Source: Diploptera punctata (Eukaryota; Arthropoda; Insecta; Blattodea; Blaberidae). Taken from it: DNA of 64,000 nucleotides. Where the stretch lies: NCBI GenBank assembly GCA_030220185.1, contig JASPKZ010007432.1:1488001-1552000 (forward strand), in the 5' to 3' direction. The translations under genes and the position numbers were made by a program. Shown here piece by piece: positions 51,601 through 62,793 of the stretch (position 1 is the stretch's first letter; each line of letters begins with the position of its first letter). The notes beneath the pieces were generated by a model. It ran no database searches, was not told the origin of the DNA, and worked only from the letters and a program-made list of their open reading frames with translations.

Positions 51601-52044
51601 CTTAATTTAAGCCTTAAACATTACAGGCCCAAATTTTTATTTACTGGTATTTAAAAAATCTTCACCTTACATATAAAATTGGTCATTTTGAGATTTTTAA
51701 TGTAATAAATTGCACTCCTCCCTGATATTAAAAGTAATAAATTACAAATCAGGCATATTATAAAAAATAATTTGATTAAAGGATAATTTTAAACAGATAT
51801 TATTACAACCTGGATAGAACAGATTATAAGGTAGCATAAAAGGGCATGAAGTCAATATTTTCTATGCATATATTTATCTAAGACTTCTTTGCTCGAGCGG
51901 TAAAGCAGGTTTTATAGCAGTATAACCCTCGGAAGGGGTCAAGGCCGGGGAAGTGTTTGTAAGTTTGTCTGCTAAATATAGATCGGAATGTCAGTTCCGT
52001 TATAAATTCCACACACAAGACCAGCATAACCAAAACTTTTATTT

Positions 52045-52079
<35 letters not shown>

Positions 52080-53205
52080 CACTGGATTAAATAAACCTTT
52101 CAGAAAAATACACGTAATTACAACCTAAACTCAACACAACAAAACTTTATTTTATGATGCTAATTTACATGCGCTAATATGCTAAAAATGAGAGAACTCA
52201 GAATATTTTAATGTATATTGTCTTATGTAGAACAAGTTAGAAAAGGTTGATATCAAATTACTTCTTTCTTTAAATTGTACATTATAGTTAAAATCCTAAT
52301 TTATTCAAACTTAGTTTATTCAATCTTAATTTATTCAAACTCAATCAAAGTGAATTATTCAACCTGGAACTTTAATAGAAACTGCATCTATACTTACACA
52401 CTCCGAGATTTGAAATCATGTCCGTCCTAGATCGTTCCCAAAGCTGCCTTCTGTCTCATCTTTTCCCAAAAAACGCGAGTATATATTTGTTAATTTTGTT
52501 CCCTTTCCAGCTAGAATCCGTGGCGGCCATAGTGATATTTCCTAATATTGGGTAATAATTTGGTTTCTGTCAGGGACAGATTCTATAAGGTGTTTATTTC
52601 CCTTATATAATGTGTTATTCAAAAGGTACAATATTTTTGTATTTTCGTAAATGTGTCCTAATAGCTTGAAAAATATGTTGTTCCCAAGACCTGAGCTGAT
52701 GGGTTATGACATGCATTTTCCCAGATATTTTAATATTATATTAATTTTCCCTCGTTTTTTATTTCTTAAAGCCCTTTCCTAAATTTGATTACGGTCTTAT
52801 CAGAGTTTTCAACGTTGATTATTTTTCCTCTACCGTCCAGTATAAAACATAAGTAAATATCACCTCTGCTTCCATCTTTTTTATCCATTTTTTTTATTAT
52901 ACCTGCAATTAAGCCCTGTTGTATTTATAATAGATATTATGGAAAGTTATAATTGCCACTTTTGGTTTGATATAAAAGGATAAAATTTAAATTATGATAC
53001 ATAAAATAAATCTGAATTTAAAGTAATATGAAGTATTAAAAATGGAAAATCATTCTAAAAAATGTTATTGTGTTATTTTGAAAATTAAGACATGCAGCGG
53101 CTGCAGCCCTGCTTGCTGTCAAGTGCCATACAGAATTCATACTTTGTACATATAATTTATACATTGCATTACCTCAAATACATCAATCATTATTTTGGTA
53201 TATGA
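51601..53205. other. Long stretch without recognised genes
   Basis: Holds an (AT)n run at 52048-52078. 51870-52560 is less AT-rich than its surroundings (CTCGAGCGGTAAAGCAGG, GGCCGGGGAAGTG, AGAATCCGTGGCGGCC) but no frame or family could be assigned. Confidence 0.5.
52048..52078. repeat. (AT)n microsatellite
   Basis: About 15 consecutive AT dinucleotides. Confidence 0.95.
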
Positions 53206-53208
53206 TAG

Positions 53209-53507
53209 GGGACACGCCATAGCATAGTGGTTAAGGCACTGCACTACAAGCCGGAAGGTCGAGGGTTCGAGCCCCGTAGGGGTCAGGATTTTTAAACTGA
53301 CCCAAACCCTCTGGCAGCACTGTGGTCCTGGGGTCGACCCAGCCTCTAACGGAAATGAGTACCAGACGCTTGTTCTGGGGGTAAAGGCGGCCGTCACGCA
53401 GGGCTGACAACCCGGCTGACATCAAGTGCCGATTGTGTATAAAAGTGGGAGCCTTAACCTCCTACTACCCCAAGGGCCTCCTGAGACCTGTCGTGGGATC
53501 ACTTTAC
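53209..53507 (+). mobile_element. SINE group A, full copy
   Basis: Head GACACGCCATAGCATAGTGG / GAGGGTTCGAGCCCCGTAGG through GGCTGACATCAAGTGCCGAT to CTGTCGTGGGATCACTTTAC. Confidence 0.9.
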
Positions 53508-53512
53508 TTTGG

Positions 53513-53802
53513 GGGCACGCCGTAGCGTAGTGGTTAAGGCACTGAGCTACAAGCCGGAGGGTCGAGGGTTCAAGTCCCGTTGGGGTCAGGATTTTTAAAC
53601 TGACCCAAACCCTCTGGCGGAACTATGGCCCTGGGGTCGACTCAGCCTCTAACAGAAATGAGTACCAGACACTTGTTCTGGGGGTAAAGGCGGCCATCAC
53701 GCAGGGCTGACATAAAGTGCCGATTGTCTAGAAAAAGTGGGAGCCTTAACCTCCTACTACCCCAAGGGCCTCCGGGTCTGTTGTGGGATCACTTTATTTT
53801 CA
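53513..53802 (+). mobile_element. SINE group A, second adjacent copy
   Basis: Starts five bases after the previous copy. Shorter internal block (lacks AACCCGGCTGAC). The pair may reflect repeated insertion at one tail. Confidence 0.9.
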
Positions 53803-54069
53803 CAAAAAAAATGAAGACATCTTAGAAGAATTACACATGGAATCTTTAGAAAACAAAATTTCTGATTATAAGTCAAGATGGATGCAACATGTTCATCGAA
53901 TGGAAGATCACAGAATACCCAAACAAATGTTAAGATATCAACCTGCAGGAAGAAGAAGACCAGGACGTCCACTCAAAAGACTTTTGGATGGTGTTTCTCT
54001 TGAGGCTGAAACAGGTCAACAAATGGCCTAAATTCGTGAATGTACTATGATGATGATGATGATGATGAT
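53803..54069 (+). mobile_element. LINE 3' end with (ATG)n tail
   Basis: Frame to 54031: EDILEELHMESLENKISDYK, SRWMQHVHRMEDHRIPKQML, PAGRRRPGRPLKRLLDG, a LINE ORF2 C-terminus, stop, then (ATG)n at 54046-54069. Confidence 0.75.
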
Positions 54070-54262
54070 TTTATTCAAAATTCAAACACTTTACCACCAA
54101 TAATTTTTATAATATATATATATATATATATATACATATACACACACACATATATAACCACCTTACCACAAATACAGCTATAATTTTTTTAGTAATAGAT
54201 TTTATTCAGATTCTTATTTTGGACATGGCTTTTATTCACATTCAAACACAATACTAATCATT
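54070..54262. repeat. Dispersed AT-rich repeat with (AT)n/(CA)n tract
   Basis: TTTTATTCAAAATTCAAACA and TTTATTCACATTCAAACACA resemble the ~105-bp repeat of 61915-63245; (AT)n at 54115-54132. Confidence 0.5.
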
Positions 54263-54264
54263 AC

Positions 54265-54865
54265 CTAACTAACTAACTAAGTAACTCACTGGCTCTAATG
54301 AACCCATAGGTTCATGGCCACATTAACATAAACTCTCAACACATCCCTATCCTGAGTCAATGTTTTCCAATCATCCCCTGTATAATCTACTTCCCTCAAA
54401 TCATGATTAATGTTATTCTCCCAACTCATTCTTGATCTACCCTCTGGTTTTCCTACAAGAAGCTTTCATGCACCTCTTTCATTCCCCATTCATGTCACAT
54501 GTCCTGCCCATCACAGTCTATGAGACTTAACTCTTCTTCTTATATCTGGCTTCCTATAAAGACCATGTAGCTGTCATGTAGTTTTCTCCGTTCACCAGTC
54601 TGTTCATCTTTCTTTGGTCAAAGCATTTTTCTAAGAACTTTATTCTCAAATACTCACAATCTTCTTTTCTCCTTTAAAGTAAGAGTCCATGTTTCACATC
54701 AATATAATATAACTGCGAGAATAACAGTTTTATAAATTTTCAGTTTAACTTTTTTGAAAGGAGTTGGGTTGACAAGAGTTCCTGTAATGGAAAATAGCAT
54801 GCATTTCCAGAATTTAGCCTATGTGTAATTTCTTTATGCATCTTATTTCTATTTGTAATTATTAT
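54265..54865 (-). mobile_element. LINE 3' portion (26.6-kb family)
   Basis: Minus strand reproduces the ORF2 C-terminus and adjacent RT segment of 26790-27330 with stops; ACTAACTAACTAACTAAG tail at 54268. Confidence 0.8.
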
Positions 54866-54867
54866 TC

Positions 54868-55230
54868 CTTACTTACTTACTCACTGGCACTATCGAAACC
54901 GTAGGTTCATGGCCACGCGGACATAAGCTCTCCATACATCCCTATCCTGAGCTAATGCTTTCCAATCATTCCCTGTATAATCTACTTCCCTCAAATCATA
55001 GTTAATGTTATTCTTCCACCTCATTCTTGGTCTACCAACTGGGCGTTTTCCCTCTGGCTTTCCTACAAGAAGCTTCCATGCAAGTCTTTCATTCCCCATA
55101 CGTGCAACATGTCCTGCCCATCGCCTAGGTATTTGAATTCAACCACTTCTTAAACATTTTTCTCACTTGTCATTAACTGCCCATTTCCATTATATAATGT
55201 ATTTCTATGTGTGAACATATAATTAGGGCC
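54868..55230 (-). mobile_element. LINE 3' portion, internally deleted
   Basis: Minus strand 55099-54890: NERLAWKLLVGKPEGKRPVG, RPRMRWKNNINYDLREVDYT, DWKALAQDRDVWRAYVRVAM. At about 55124 it jumps upstream to an FKYLG-region segment (TAGGTATTTGAATTCAACCA), omitting ~300 bp. Tail TTACTTACTTACT. Confidence 0.85.
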
Positions 55231-55235
55231 GCATG

Positions 55236-55796
55236 CAAATACATTAGTCTCTACTCAAATTACTTCCAATCACTGGTGAGCTGACTTTCCGTGAGCAAGT
55301 GCAAAGATCGAATTAGCTACCCACTAACTGGTCATGCATGAAAGTCGTCATTTTCGTAATATTGGCAAGAAATTACCCAGAATTCTCAGCGATAAAACCA
55401 CTTCCGTTATTTTCGTCTGCTAGAGGAACGCATTTACGCTTGTGTCCCACAAATAATACCGTATAGGATGACGTCTGCATCGTGCAATATTACGCCGATT
55501 CTCCTGTTCTTCCAGTTGAATTCTTCTCCGCGTATATTGAAAACATGATCAAAGTCTTCAAGGTCCGACATCTTGGATAAAGCAGCAAGGTACGCGGCAA
55601 GGTTTCGAACTACATTGGTTACCATCGGTTCCCATCGGGTTGCCCACGATTCGTTTCTCTGCTAAGTCACCTTGCCAGGTAGCTTAGGAATTTCAACAAT
55701 TATTATCGCATGAACAGATTTTTGAGTATGCAAAAACGTATTTGGATGCAACTTTCTCAGCAGAGTACAGGCAGAGAACGACTTTTACGGTCTAAT
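55236..55796 (-). other. Unrecognised, relatively GC-rich segment with a 63-codon frame (55434-55625)
   Basis: The minus-strand frame starts ATG at 55625: MVTNVVRNLAAYLAALSKMS, DLEDFDHVFNIRGEEFNWKN, RRIGVILHDADVILYGIICG. Helical then basic; no family recognised. It is flanked on both sides by pieces of one LINE family, so it may be an exon-like passenger, a unique host segment, or an unrecognised transposon interior. It contains no obvious repeat partner in the window. Confidence 0.3.
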
Positions 55797-56009
55797 GCGT
55801 TCATAGATTCGAGCCTTAGTTTTATTAATGTTTACTTCCAGTCCCAATTTCTTAGTGTTACTCAACAGAGTGTGCGTGTTGGCCCTTAGTATCTCCTCAA
55901 TATTGCCCAATAATATTACATCATCAGCATAGACTAACAGCTTATTAATACCATTGAGTTGTAGGCCTTCTTCATCACTAATAAATACCACAATCATTTG
56001 AAAATACAA
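55797..56009 (-). mobile_element. LINE RT fragment with YADD motif
   Basis: Minus strand 56009-55797: FISDEEGLQLNGINKLLVYA, DDVILLGNIEEI, SNTKKLGLEVNINKTKAR. YADD is the RT catalytic motif; the C-terminal part overlaps the start of the 26.6-kb copy. Confidence 0.85.
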
Positions 56010-56039
56010 TATGAAGTAACATTATGAGGTTTTACTTAA

Positions 56040-56348
56040 CCCATTCGCCTCAGAAGACAAGCTAGACTCGCCGGCATTTAATGGTCTTCAACTCAGCAGA
56101 CAAGGTACACTCGCTTAATGCTGCCTGTTATAAACTTTACAATTTTTTGTACATTCCTTGGCAGGGTAATCTTTTGTTAACATTTATGAATAGTAGAGAA
56201 ATGTGTTGTGGATTTCACCCATGTTGTGATCTCAAGTACCGTTATATTTTGTTCGTTTTGAATGTCTGACAGTTAAAAACTGAATACAGTGATTTAATAT
56301 CCAGTTTCTAGGGAAATGCATTGAGCATTTAAACCTGAAGTGAATGGG
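56040..56348. mobile_element. piggyBac-type MITE (309 bp)
   Basis: TTAA at 56036-56039 and 56349-56352; ends CCCATTCGCCTCAG and inverse of CCCATTCACTTCAG. No coding capacity. Confidence 0.75.
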
Positions 56349-56354
56349 TTAATA

Positions 56355-56475
56355 ATAAGTTTGATCTGTTTAATTCTTATCTCATATTGTTGTTTGTGTT
56401 AGACATGTTTCAAGACATGTTATATCTAACAGAAAATACGATATGGGGTAAGAATTAAACAGACCAAACTTATTG
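56355..56475. repeat. Short fold-back repeat
   Basis: AATAAGTTTGATCTGTTTAA and TTAAACAGACCAAACTTATT are inverted around ACATGTTTCAAGACATGTT; probably a terminal pair of a small non-autonomous element. Confidence 0.6.
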
Positions 56476-56545
56476 CTACTATCATTATTTACACTATTTA
56501 TAAAATCAGCTTTCCTCAAATATACAATTATTATATTTAACTTTC

Positions 56546-56850
56546 GGGGCATGCCGTAGCGTAGTGGTTAAGGCACTGAGCTACAAGCCAGAGGGTCGAG
56601 GGTTCAAGTCCCGTTGGGGTCAGGATTTTTAAACTGACCCAAACCCTCTGGTGGCACCATGGCCCTGGGGTCGACTCAGCCTCTAACGGAAATGAGTACC
56701 AGACGCTTGTTCTGGGGGTAAAGGCGGCCGTCACGCAGGACTGACAACCCGGCTGACATAAAGTGCCGATTGTCTAGAAAAAGTGGGAGCCTTAACCTCC
56801 TACTACCCCAAGGGTCTCCGGGCCTGTTGTGGGATCAATTTACTTTTTTT
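56546..56850 (+). mobile_element. SINE group A, full copy
   Basis: Near-identical to 53513, from GGGGCATGCCGTAGCGTAGT to GGGTCTCCGGGCCTGTTGTG. Confidence 0.9.
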
Positions 56851-56957
56851 TTTATATATTTAACTTTCACAGGGAAAAAACACTATGAGGATTAATTTAC
56901 GAATTAAATTAATATTTTTAATACCTCACCTCATATGCTTTATTCTTCTAGATTGCA

Positions 56958-56984
56958 GTTTCTGAGCTACATCTCCATCATCAG
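56958..56984 (-). ncRNA. Hammerhead-like core
   Basis: Minus strand: CTGATGA, imperfect helix II (GGAG ... CTC), then GAAAC. Confidence 0.45.
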
Positions 56985-57075
56985 TAGCCTCTCGTCAACC
57001 GGTGTTATGTTGTTTCTTGGCGGTTTTCTTCTTCCTTCTATCGAAGGACCGATAACACCAGTCGATGAGAGGCTA

Positions 57076-57102
57076 CTGATGATGGGGATACAGCTCTGAA
57101 AC
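57076..57102 (+). ncRNA. Hammerhead-like core
   Basis: CTGATGA and GAAAC spaced as in the opposite arm; helix II weak. Confidence 0.4.
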
Positions 57103-57344
57103 TGCAGTCTAGAAGAATAAAGGATATGAGGCGAGGTATTAAAAATATTAATTTAATTGATCCCGGAAGACGAACCTAATAGGGATCAAGACGCCGGCCG
57201 TGAAAGCCTACAGTTATACATTAATTTAATTCTTATACAATTATTATTTTGATCATAGCTGTTATTCAGATTTAAACTCTACACTAATAGTACCACCATC
57301 AATATTTATATTATTTATAAAATCACCTTAAAAATGTAAAAAAA

Positions 57345-57680
57345 GTTTCCATGGTGTGATATGCCCAGATGGTCCTTGTCCTACCATCCAGCTGCTATAG
57401 ACTCATATTCACATGTAATCAAAGAAGTGGATGAACATCTAGCCAGTGATATGTGGTTAAAATGTCAGGTCCTCCAGCCGTTAGAGCTGATTTTCTCAAC
57501 CTGGAGTCACTACTTACTGTAGCTACCCAAATTCATCATGATGCTGGGAGGGCATTGGTCCCATACTGACTAAAATTCATGAGAAAATTTCTTCCCCATA
57601 GAATCTTGAACCAGTGCAGTACCTGTAGCTCTGCACCAAAGGATGATGCCTTAACTGCTCCACTATAGCAAGAGACATCA
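57345..57680 (-). mobile_element. SINE group C, diverged, reverse strand
   Basis: GATATGCCCAGATGGTCCTT through TACTTACTGTAGCTACCCAA, ATGAGAAAATTTCTTCCCCA and the reversed head TGCCTTAACTGCTCCACTAT. Confidence 0.7.
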
Positions 57681-58104
57681 TAAATATTCCAATTTCTATT
57701 TTATTCATTTTTAAATACTGAAGAGTAAAACTGTCTAGGAAGGTGCACTGCTACAGAATAAACATTCAGATTTTTTCTGTATCCATTATGTCATTATGTT
57801 TCAGCTGCATTCAAGCACATAGAATACAAGTCTTAGGTTGGAAAACCAATTGACAAGGGTTAGTTGAGATTGTGACACTGTGAAATCAGTAGATACATTT
57901 TTCTACTGTGGTGCTATTTTGTTAATATGTTGGCCCATTGCATTACCTTTTGGGTAATATTTTACAGGTAATTGCTGTGTTGAAATGCTGTATTATTAAT
58001 ATATTACAAGTATGAGTTATTGCTCAATATTGTGTTAAATAATAAGAGATAGATATGCATGACTCAACTCATATTTGTAGTTTTCTTTCTAACCTCATAG
58101 TGTC

Positions 58105-58385
58105 ACTCTCTTTAAATATTCAATTCTGTTGAAAGAAGCCCTACTGGCTTTATGAAGTAATGTTGAAATTCCCAATAAAAGTTTTCTTAAAAAAAGAAGC
58201 TGCCAATTGCATGATTGAACAACGGTTTGTAGCATTTGGCGCTCGGGAATTAACAATGTATAAGAGAAAAATTTGTATTCAGATTGGAGAGCTCAGGTGG
58301 TAGAACATTGGCATAGAAAGCCCAAAGGTCCTGGGTTCAAACCCCAGTCTGAGCATATATTTTTCTCTTCAAATATAAAAAAATT
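58105..58385 (+). mobile_element. SINE group D, single copy
   Basis: Body AAGCCCTACTGGCTTTATGA, GGAATTAACAATGTATAAGA; decayed head with A-box AGCTCAGGTGGTAGAACAT and B-box GGGTTCAAACCCC; then TTTTTCTCTTCAAATATAAA. Preceded by AACCTCATAGTGTCACTCTC, a Penelope-type 3' tail, at 58092. Confidence 0.75.
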
Positions 58386-58658
58386 AAACTCTATGTTAAA
58401 TTTATTAAATAATTGTACCAGTTTTGGGTTTAGTTGATCGAAGTAAATAGTGATTCTACATCCTAAGAGTATCCAGGTTCTAATGTACATACTTTTAAGA
58501 GCTCTACTTAATTACTCACAAATCAGATTTAGATAATAAGTAATATTTTTAGCTCCTCTGATAGAATACAGGTGAAAGTCATAATATAACTTATGATATA
58601 TAAGTTTATTAGATTTTACACAAATATTTTTCTAAGGGCGAAAATTCTTTTAATTATA

Positions 58659-60025
58659 CCCTGTCCGCTCTTAAATACTAAACCATGTGACCTGCTCACT
58701 TTTCATTGTTTATGGACACTGAAGTACATTGTAGAAGCAATATCCTTCTGCCATTCGCACCACAATTACTGTCACTTTTGACAGGGAGATGACGACACAG
58801 CAACAGAAGACTTGATACTTTCAGCCATTTTGTTTCATGAGAATCGACTGAAGCATGACTCAAATGCATCTCCCATATGTAATAAACTATTTTAAGTTGT
58901 AATTATTGATTAGGTACCGGTATATTTTAGAATATTTTGTATGTTTTGAATATTATTATTTTCATTCATGAAGAATAACAAGTATATTCAGAAGATACAT
59001 TTTTAATTTAATGAAGGGAACTACTTTTTCGCGTACTTATTGTGTACCGAAATGGACATTTCGATACAGGAATTACATCTTACTGCGCAAACTATACGTC
59101 ATCGCGTCTCCATCTCGAGTGTCATCTTTATGAACAGTGCCAAATGCTTTCCTATCTATCCTTTCCTTTCCTAGTGCGCACCCTGTGCTATTGCGCATTC
59201 CCCCTCTCCCTGTGAACTCTCATAAATAGCTGTGTTTTGTAACATTGAATCATCTACTTAGTCACCATTGGAGTCTGGTCAAAACAGCTCAGGAGAGCTG
59301 GTTTTGTTTGTTTAGTCCAGTAAGCCAGGGTGGGGACGCTAGGACAGTATTTCCCCCAACCCGAGGCTGGACTAGAGTGAATGATAATATATGTATGTAT
59401 GTTAATTTATATCATATTTTCTTTTTGTATAGATGATCTATTATGATTTCTTTTCTTTGTAAATCGAATATTTATTTATGTATCTTTATAAAAGTGGGAG
59501 CCTTAACCTCCTACTACCCCAAGGGCCTCCGGGCCTGTTGTGGGATCACTTTACTTTTACTATTATATCTGACTATATTTTTGACTCGCATTAAAAGCTT
59601 TAGTTGTGCTTTTTACTTATGCCTATTCATCCAGTAGTTGGCATAAGTCAGATATCAATGGTCAAATTCCAAAAGCTTGCTCAAGCGTGTGTTAGTTCAT
59701 TTATCCCAAAGCTTCCACGATTGTATTTTATAACTCAGAAAACATTACGTATTGGGAGAATTGAGTAAAGAAAGTTGAATTCCTCTCTGCCTCTATGGGC
59801 CCGGGCAAAGATGTCACAATTTGAACAATCTACGCTTTCCAATCAAAATAGTTATCAACAATAACGGTTTAATCCAGCACCTATACTGCACAATTTCTGG
59901 TAGCATAGAGCGTGGTTTATACTGCACAATTGCTTCTACAATGTATGTCAGCATCCATAACCAATGAAAAGTGAGCAGGTCACATGGTTTTGTTTTGATG
60001 AGGATCACTTTAAAAGCGGACAGGG
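58659..60025. mobile_element. TIR DNA transposon, unclassified (1367 bp)
   Basis: Ends CCCTGTCCGCTCTTAAA and inverse of CCCTGTCCGCTTTTAAA within TA; subterminal CATGTGACCTGCTCACTTTT, TACATTGTAGAAGCAAT are inverted as well (about 90 bp in total). Inside, 58784-58895 reads DDDTATEDLILSAILFHENR, a possible C-terminal tail of an accessory protein. The interior also has a 3' fragment of SINE A (59490-59556). Confidence 0.7.
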
Positions 60026-60404
60026 TACAGGAACATTATAGTATAGTAGGTACTAGGCCTATACTTACAGTTTTACACAAACTGGACTATATTTTAACTG
60101 AGTTAAAATTCCACTAAGAAATAAGCATAAAGTTACTATAATTGTAGTACAGAATCGCCAATAGCATTATAATAAAAGAATAACTGAAAAATCATATTAT
60201 TACATAGGCCTATTTCTTAAAACTTCACATAAAAACAAGAACAGTAAAAAGATGATATAATTTTGAACTTGGGCCTGGTTTAAAGAAATCAGATGTTTTG
60301 ACTCTTGAACTTTTCTGCAAATAAAACAATACATTTGGGAACTTTTCAAATAATATTGTTATACAGTATATAATTAAGAAAAACGTGACTTTTTAGGAAT
60401 TAAC

Positions 60405-60625
60405 ACTATGAAAACTCTACATTAAAAAAGTGAAAAGGAGAAGTTAATGAACTTTAAAATTCCAGTAGAAAATTATTTGATTTTGAGGTTTTTCTGTCTA
60501 CCAACAGAGGGAGTAAAGGACGGCTCTTCAAGATGACAAAACAACTGTCATGAAATACTGACAATGGAACAGAAGATAGTTCCGAAACTAGTTTAAGAAG
60601 AAGAAAAATAAGAGGTGAGTGATAA
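60405..60625 (+). mobile_element. Penelope-like 3' terminal fragment, degenerate ribozyme
   Basis: ATGAACTTTAAAATTCCAGT, TCTACCAACAGAGGGAGTAA are in the order seen at 440-500. At 60558 CTGACAA replaces CUGANGA, although helix II GGAAC/GTTCC and GAAAC are intact. Confidence 0.65.
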
Positions 60626-60921
60626 AATTGTACATAAATAAGAAAAACATGTTTAAAATATTTTTCAAAATGCATAGTCTAGTGCAGCAGTTTCCAACTC
60701 GCGAACCCCTTCCACAATGATCTGAATTGGATGAACTACTGACTTTTAAATACACATACAGTAGACATAACATAAAATTTAATTCCAAGCAAAAGGTACA
60801 ATTAACTTAACCCTTAATGGTTAAAACCTAAAGTTACTCTAGTTACGGCTTAAAAGTTACATAACATGTAGGCCTAGTTGTAACAAAATCAAATGTTTTC
60901 CTAACGTTGTTATATAACTGT

Positions 60922-61343
60922 CTTCTTCTTCTTCCTTCCAAGTATTAGGCCAAGGCCTGTTACGATCCTATAGAAAATTTTCCCTCCAGCGTTTGAGAGA
61001 AATTTTCATGTAAGACTTGAAAGCATAATAATAGTCCCTTCGATTGGTTGCTGGCCAAAGGAAGGCAAGACCAGTGATGGGGTTGCCATCTTATAGCCTC
61101 TGGTCAGGCTTTTCTGGAGAAGAAAAGAAAATAAAGGAAAGAAGAAACGGAAGAAAGGAAAGACTCCCTAGCCCTCGGATGGCCTAATAGCATCGGTGTC
61201 GAAAAAACAAGAGTTAACCAAGAGAGGTTAGATAGTAAAGTTAAAAGAGTACAAAACACAAGTAAATGGAAGAAATGTTTTGCACAGCTTGGGTACCTTG
61301 TGGTCGCTATCCACATATCCCCTAGATGAGGACCCCTGAGGGG
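60922..61343 (-). mobile_element. SINE group E, full copy with 12-bp target duplication
   Basis: TTATATAACTGT at 60910-60921 and 61344-61355. About 95% identical to 16002-16420, with the same LINE-shared tail and GAAGAAGAAG end on the minus strand. Confidence 0.9.
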
Positions 61344-61359
61344 TTATATAACTGTAAAT

Positions 61360-61910
61360 CAAGCATTTGCGGTAAATATTAATTTATTGTGGAAATAATG
61401 TGATAAATTCCTGATACTACAAATATGCAACAAGGGGCATTATAGGGTTAATTTAATTTTAAAATAATAATGATAATAATAATAATAATAGAAATAATAA
61501 TTATTATTATTACAATGCCGCAGAAATGAAGGAAAGAATAACAGACCTAACCTTGAAACCCGCCATTATGGAAAAGTTTTGGCAAACCCCTTGAAATATT
61601 TTGCAAATCCCCTCGCAAACCACAGGTTGGGAAACGATGGTCTAGTGCATAATTATTGCATATTCTTAAGACACCACTTGCTTAAGAGTACATACTTACA
61701 AACATTTAGTAAAATCTAACTGCATCAAATTTCAATCTTTTAATTGAATAATTATTCCATATTACATAAATTCAAATACCTTAATATAATTACAATAATA
61801 AATACTGATTTTAGTCTGAAAAATTTAATGACATATAAAAAATATATACCATAATACTCTTGATGGCCTTACCCACTAATAATACACTAACAATAATTTG
61901 TAATAATATT
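61360..61910. other. No gene recognised; (AAT)n-type tract
   Basis: Imperfect AAT repeats at 61465-61515; remainder AT-rich. Confidence 0.5.
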
Positions 61911-62087
61911 TGTAAAAATCATCTTATCTCAGATATAGCAATTATTATTTTGGTCACAATTTTTATTCATTTTCAAATACTATACTAATAGTACTACTAT
62001 CAATAATTTCTTATTTATAAAATCATCTTACCTCTAATATAGTAATTATGGTCACACTTTTTATTCATTTGCAAACACTATACTAAT

Positions 62088-62793
62088 GGCAAAATTACGA
62101 TCATCGTTCGTTGATGTTGCATTGCATTACGTTTGAGTTCATTCAAGTTTATCAAATACACATTCCATGTAACATTATGATGAACGCTTGCAGAGTACAC
62201 CACATGATGGCATTGGCTGTACATTGACAAGATCAAGCTTCAACAAATGCAAACGTAACGTCACATCGTTCAAATCACGTGACATTGACGATTTGGCATT
62301 TCATTTATTTCCAGCTGACTGTTCTTGACCTTTCTGGAGCTAATAAATTACAATATTTTGATATTTTAATAATTATATCAACATGAGAGACCATATGCTT
62401 ATTGAGTTTGTGCGATCGCACAAATTTGTATACAACAAAAATCACCCAGAACATAAAAATAAGGAAGAGAAACAAGCTATTTGGAAAGAAAGAGGAAACA
62501 TTTTACAATTTAAGTACTGCCATAATATGTCTATTTACCATATTTCACCTTAACATATTTCCCTTCTTTAAATACAGTACATAAAAATGCAAATAAATCA
62601 GTGAAAGTTCATCAAATAGCTGATTGTGAGCCTTTGCAGTTCTTGGTACTCACAACAGAGTGAGCTAGCAGTCATTAACATCAATGAATGTAGATCATGA
62701 TACACCTATGCAAATTGTGCATTGTATCTTGCCCTCTCAATGCAACGCAACGTAACGCAATGCAACATCAATGATCGTTGATCGTAATCCCGA
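62088..62793 (+). mobile_element. TIR transposon carrying a MADF-like domain (706 bp)
   Basis: Left ATTACGATCATCGTTCGTTG, TGATGTTGCATTGCATTACG and the inverse at 62735-62790 (ATTACGATCAACGATCATTG). It interrupts the ~105-bp tandem family. MADF/Myb-like accessory proteins are typical of PIF/Harbinger elements, but the target duplication is not clear. Confidence 0.65.
62383..62553 (+). CDS. MADF-like domain fragment (56 codons)
   Basis: ATG to TAA: MRDHMLIEFVRSHKFVYNKN, HPEHKNKEEKQAIWKERGN. It matches the start of a MADF domain (LIExVRxxxxLYdxxHxxYKdxxxkxxaWxxI). The second half has run into non-homologous sequence, so it is truncated. Encoded within the TIR element; DNA-binding role by family only. 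Confidence 0.6.
   Translation: MRDHMLIEFVRSHKFVYNKNHPEHKNKEEKQAIWKERGNILQFKYCHNMSIYHISP

Larger units (their letters stand above)
56875..57170. mobile_element. Penelope-derived fold-back element
   Basis: Arms TTAATATTTTTAATACCTCA and inverse (TGAGGCGAGGTATTAAAAAT at 57127); centre includes ACCGGTGTTATGTTGT and TCGGTCCTTCGATAG-type sequence. Both arms carry hammerhead-like cores. Confidence 0.7.

Noticed and set aside
53137..53425. Minus-strand frames [18 protein letters not shown]...
   Set aside because: Antisense translation of SINE A; the same frame occurs at 56537 and 9387.
56355..56475. Hammerhead in the small fold-back
   Set aside because: No CUGANGA-stem-GAAAC order found on either strand.
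59040..59410. LTR or host promoter in the GC-richer stretch
   Set aside because: No paired repeat, primer-binding site or coding frame was found; left as unassigned interior of a TIR element.
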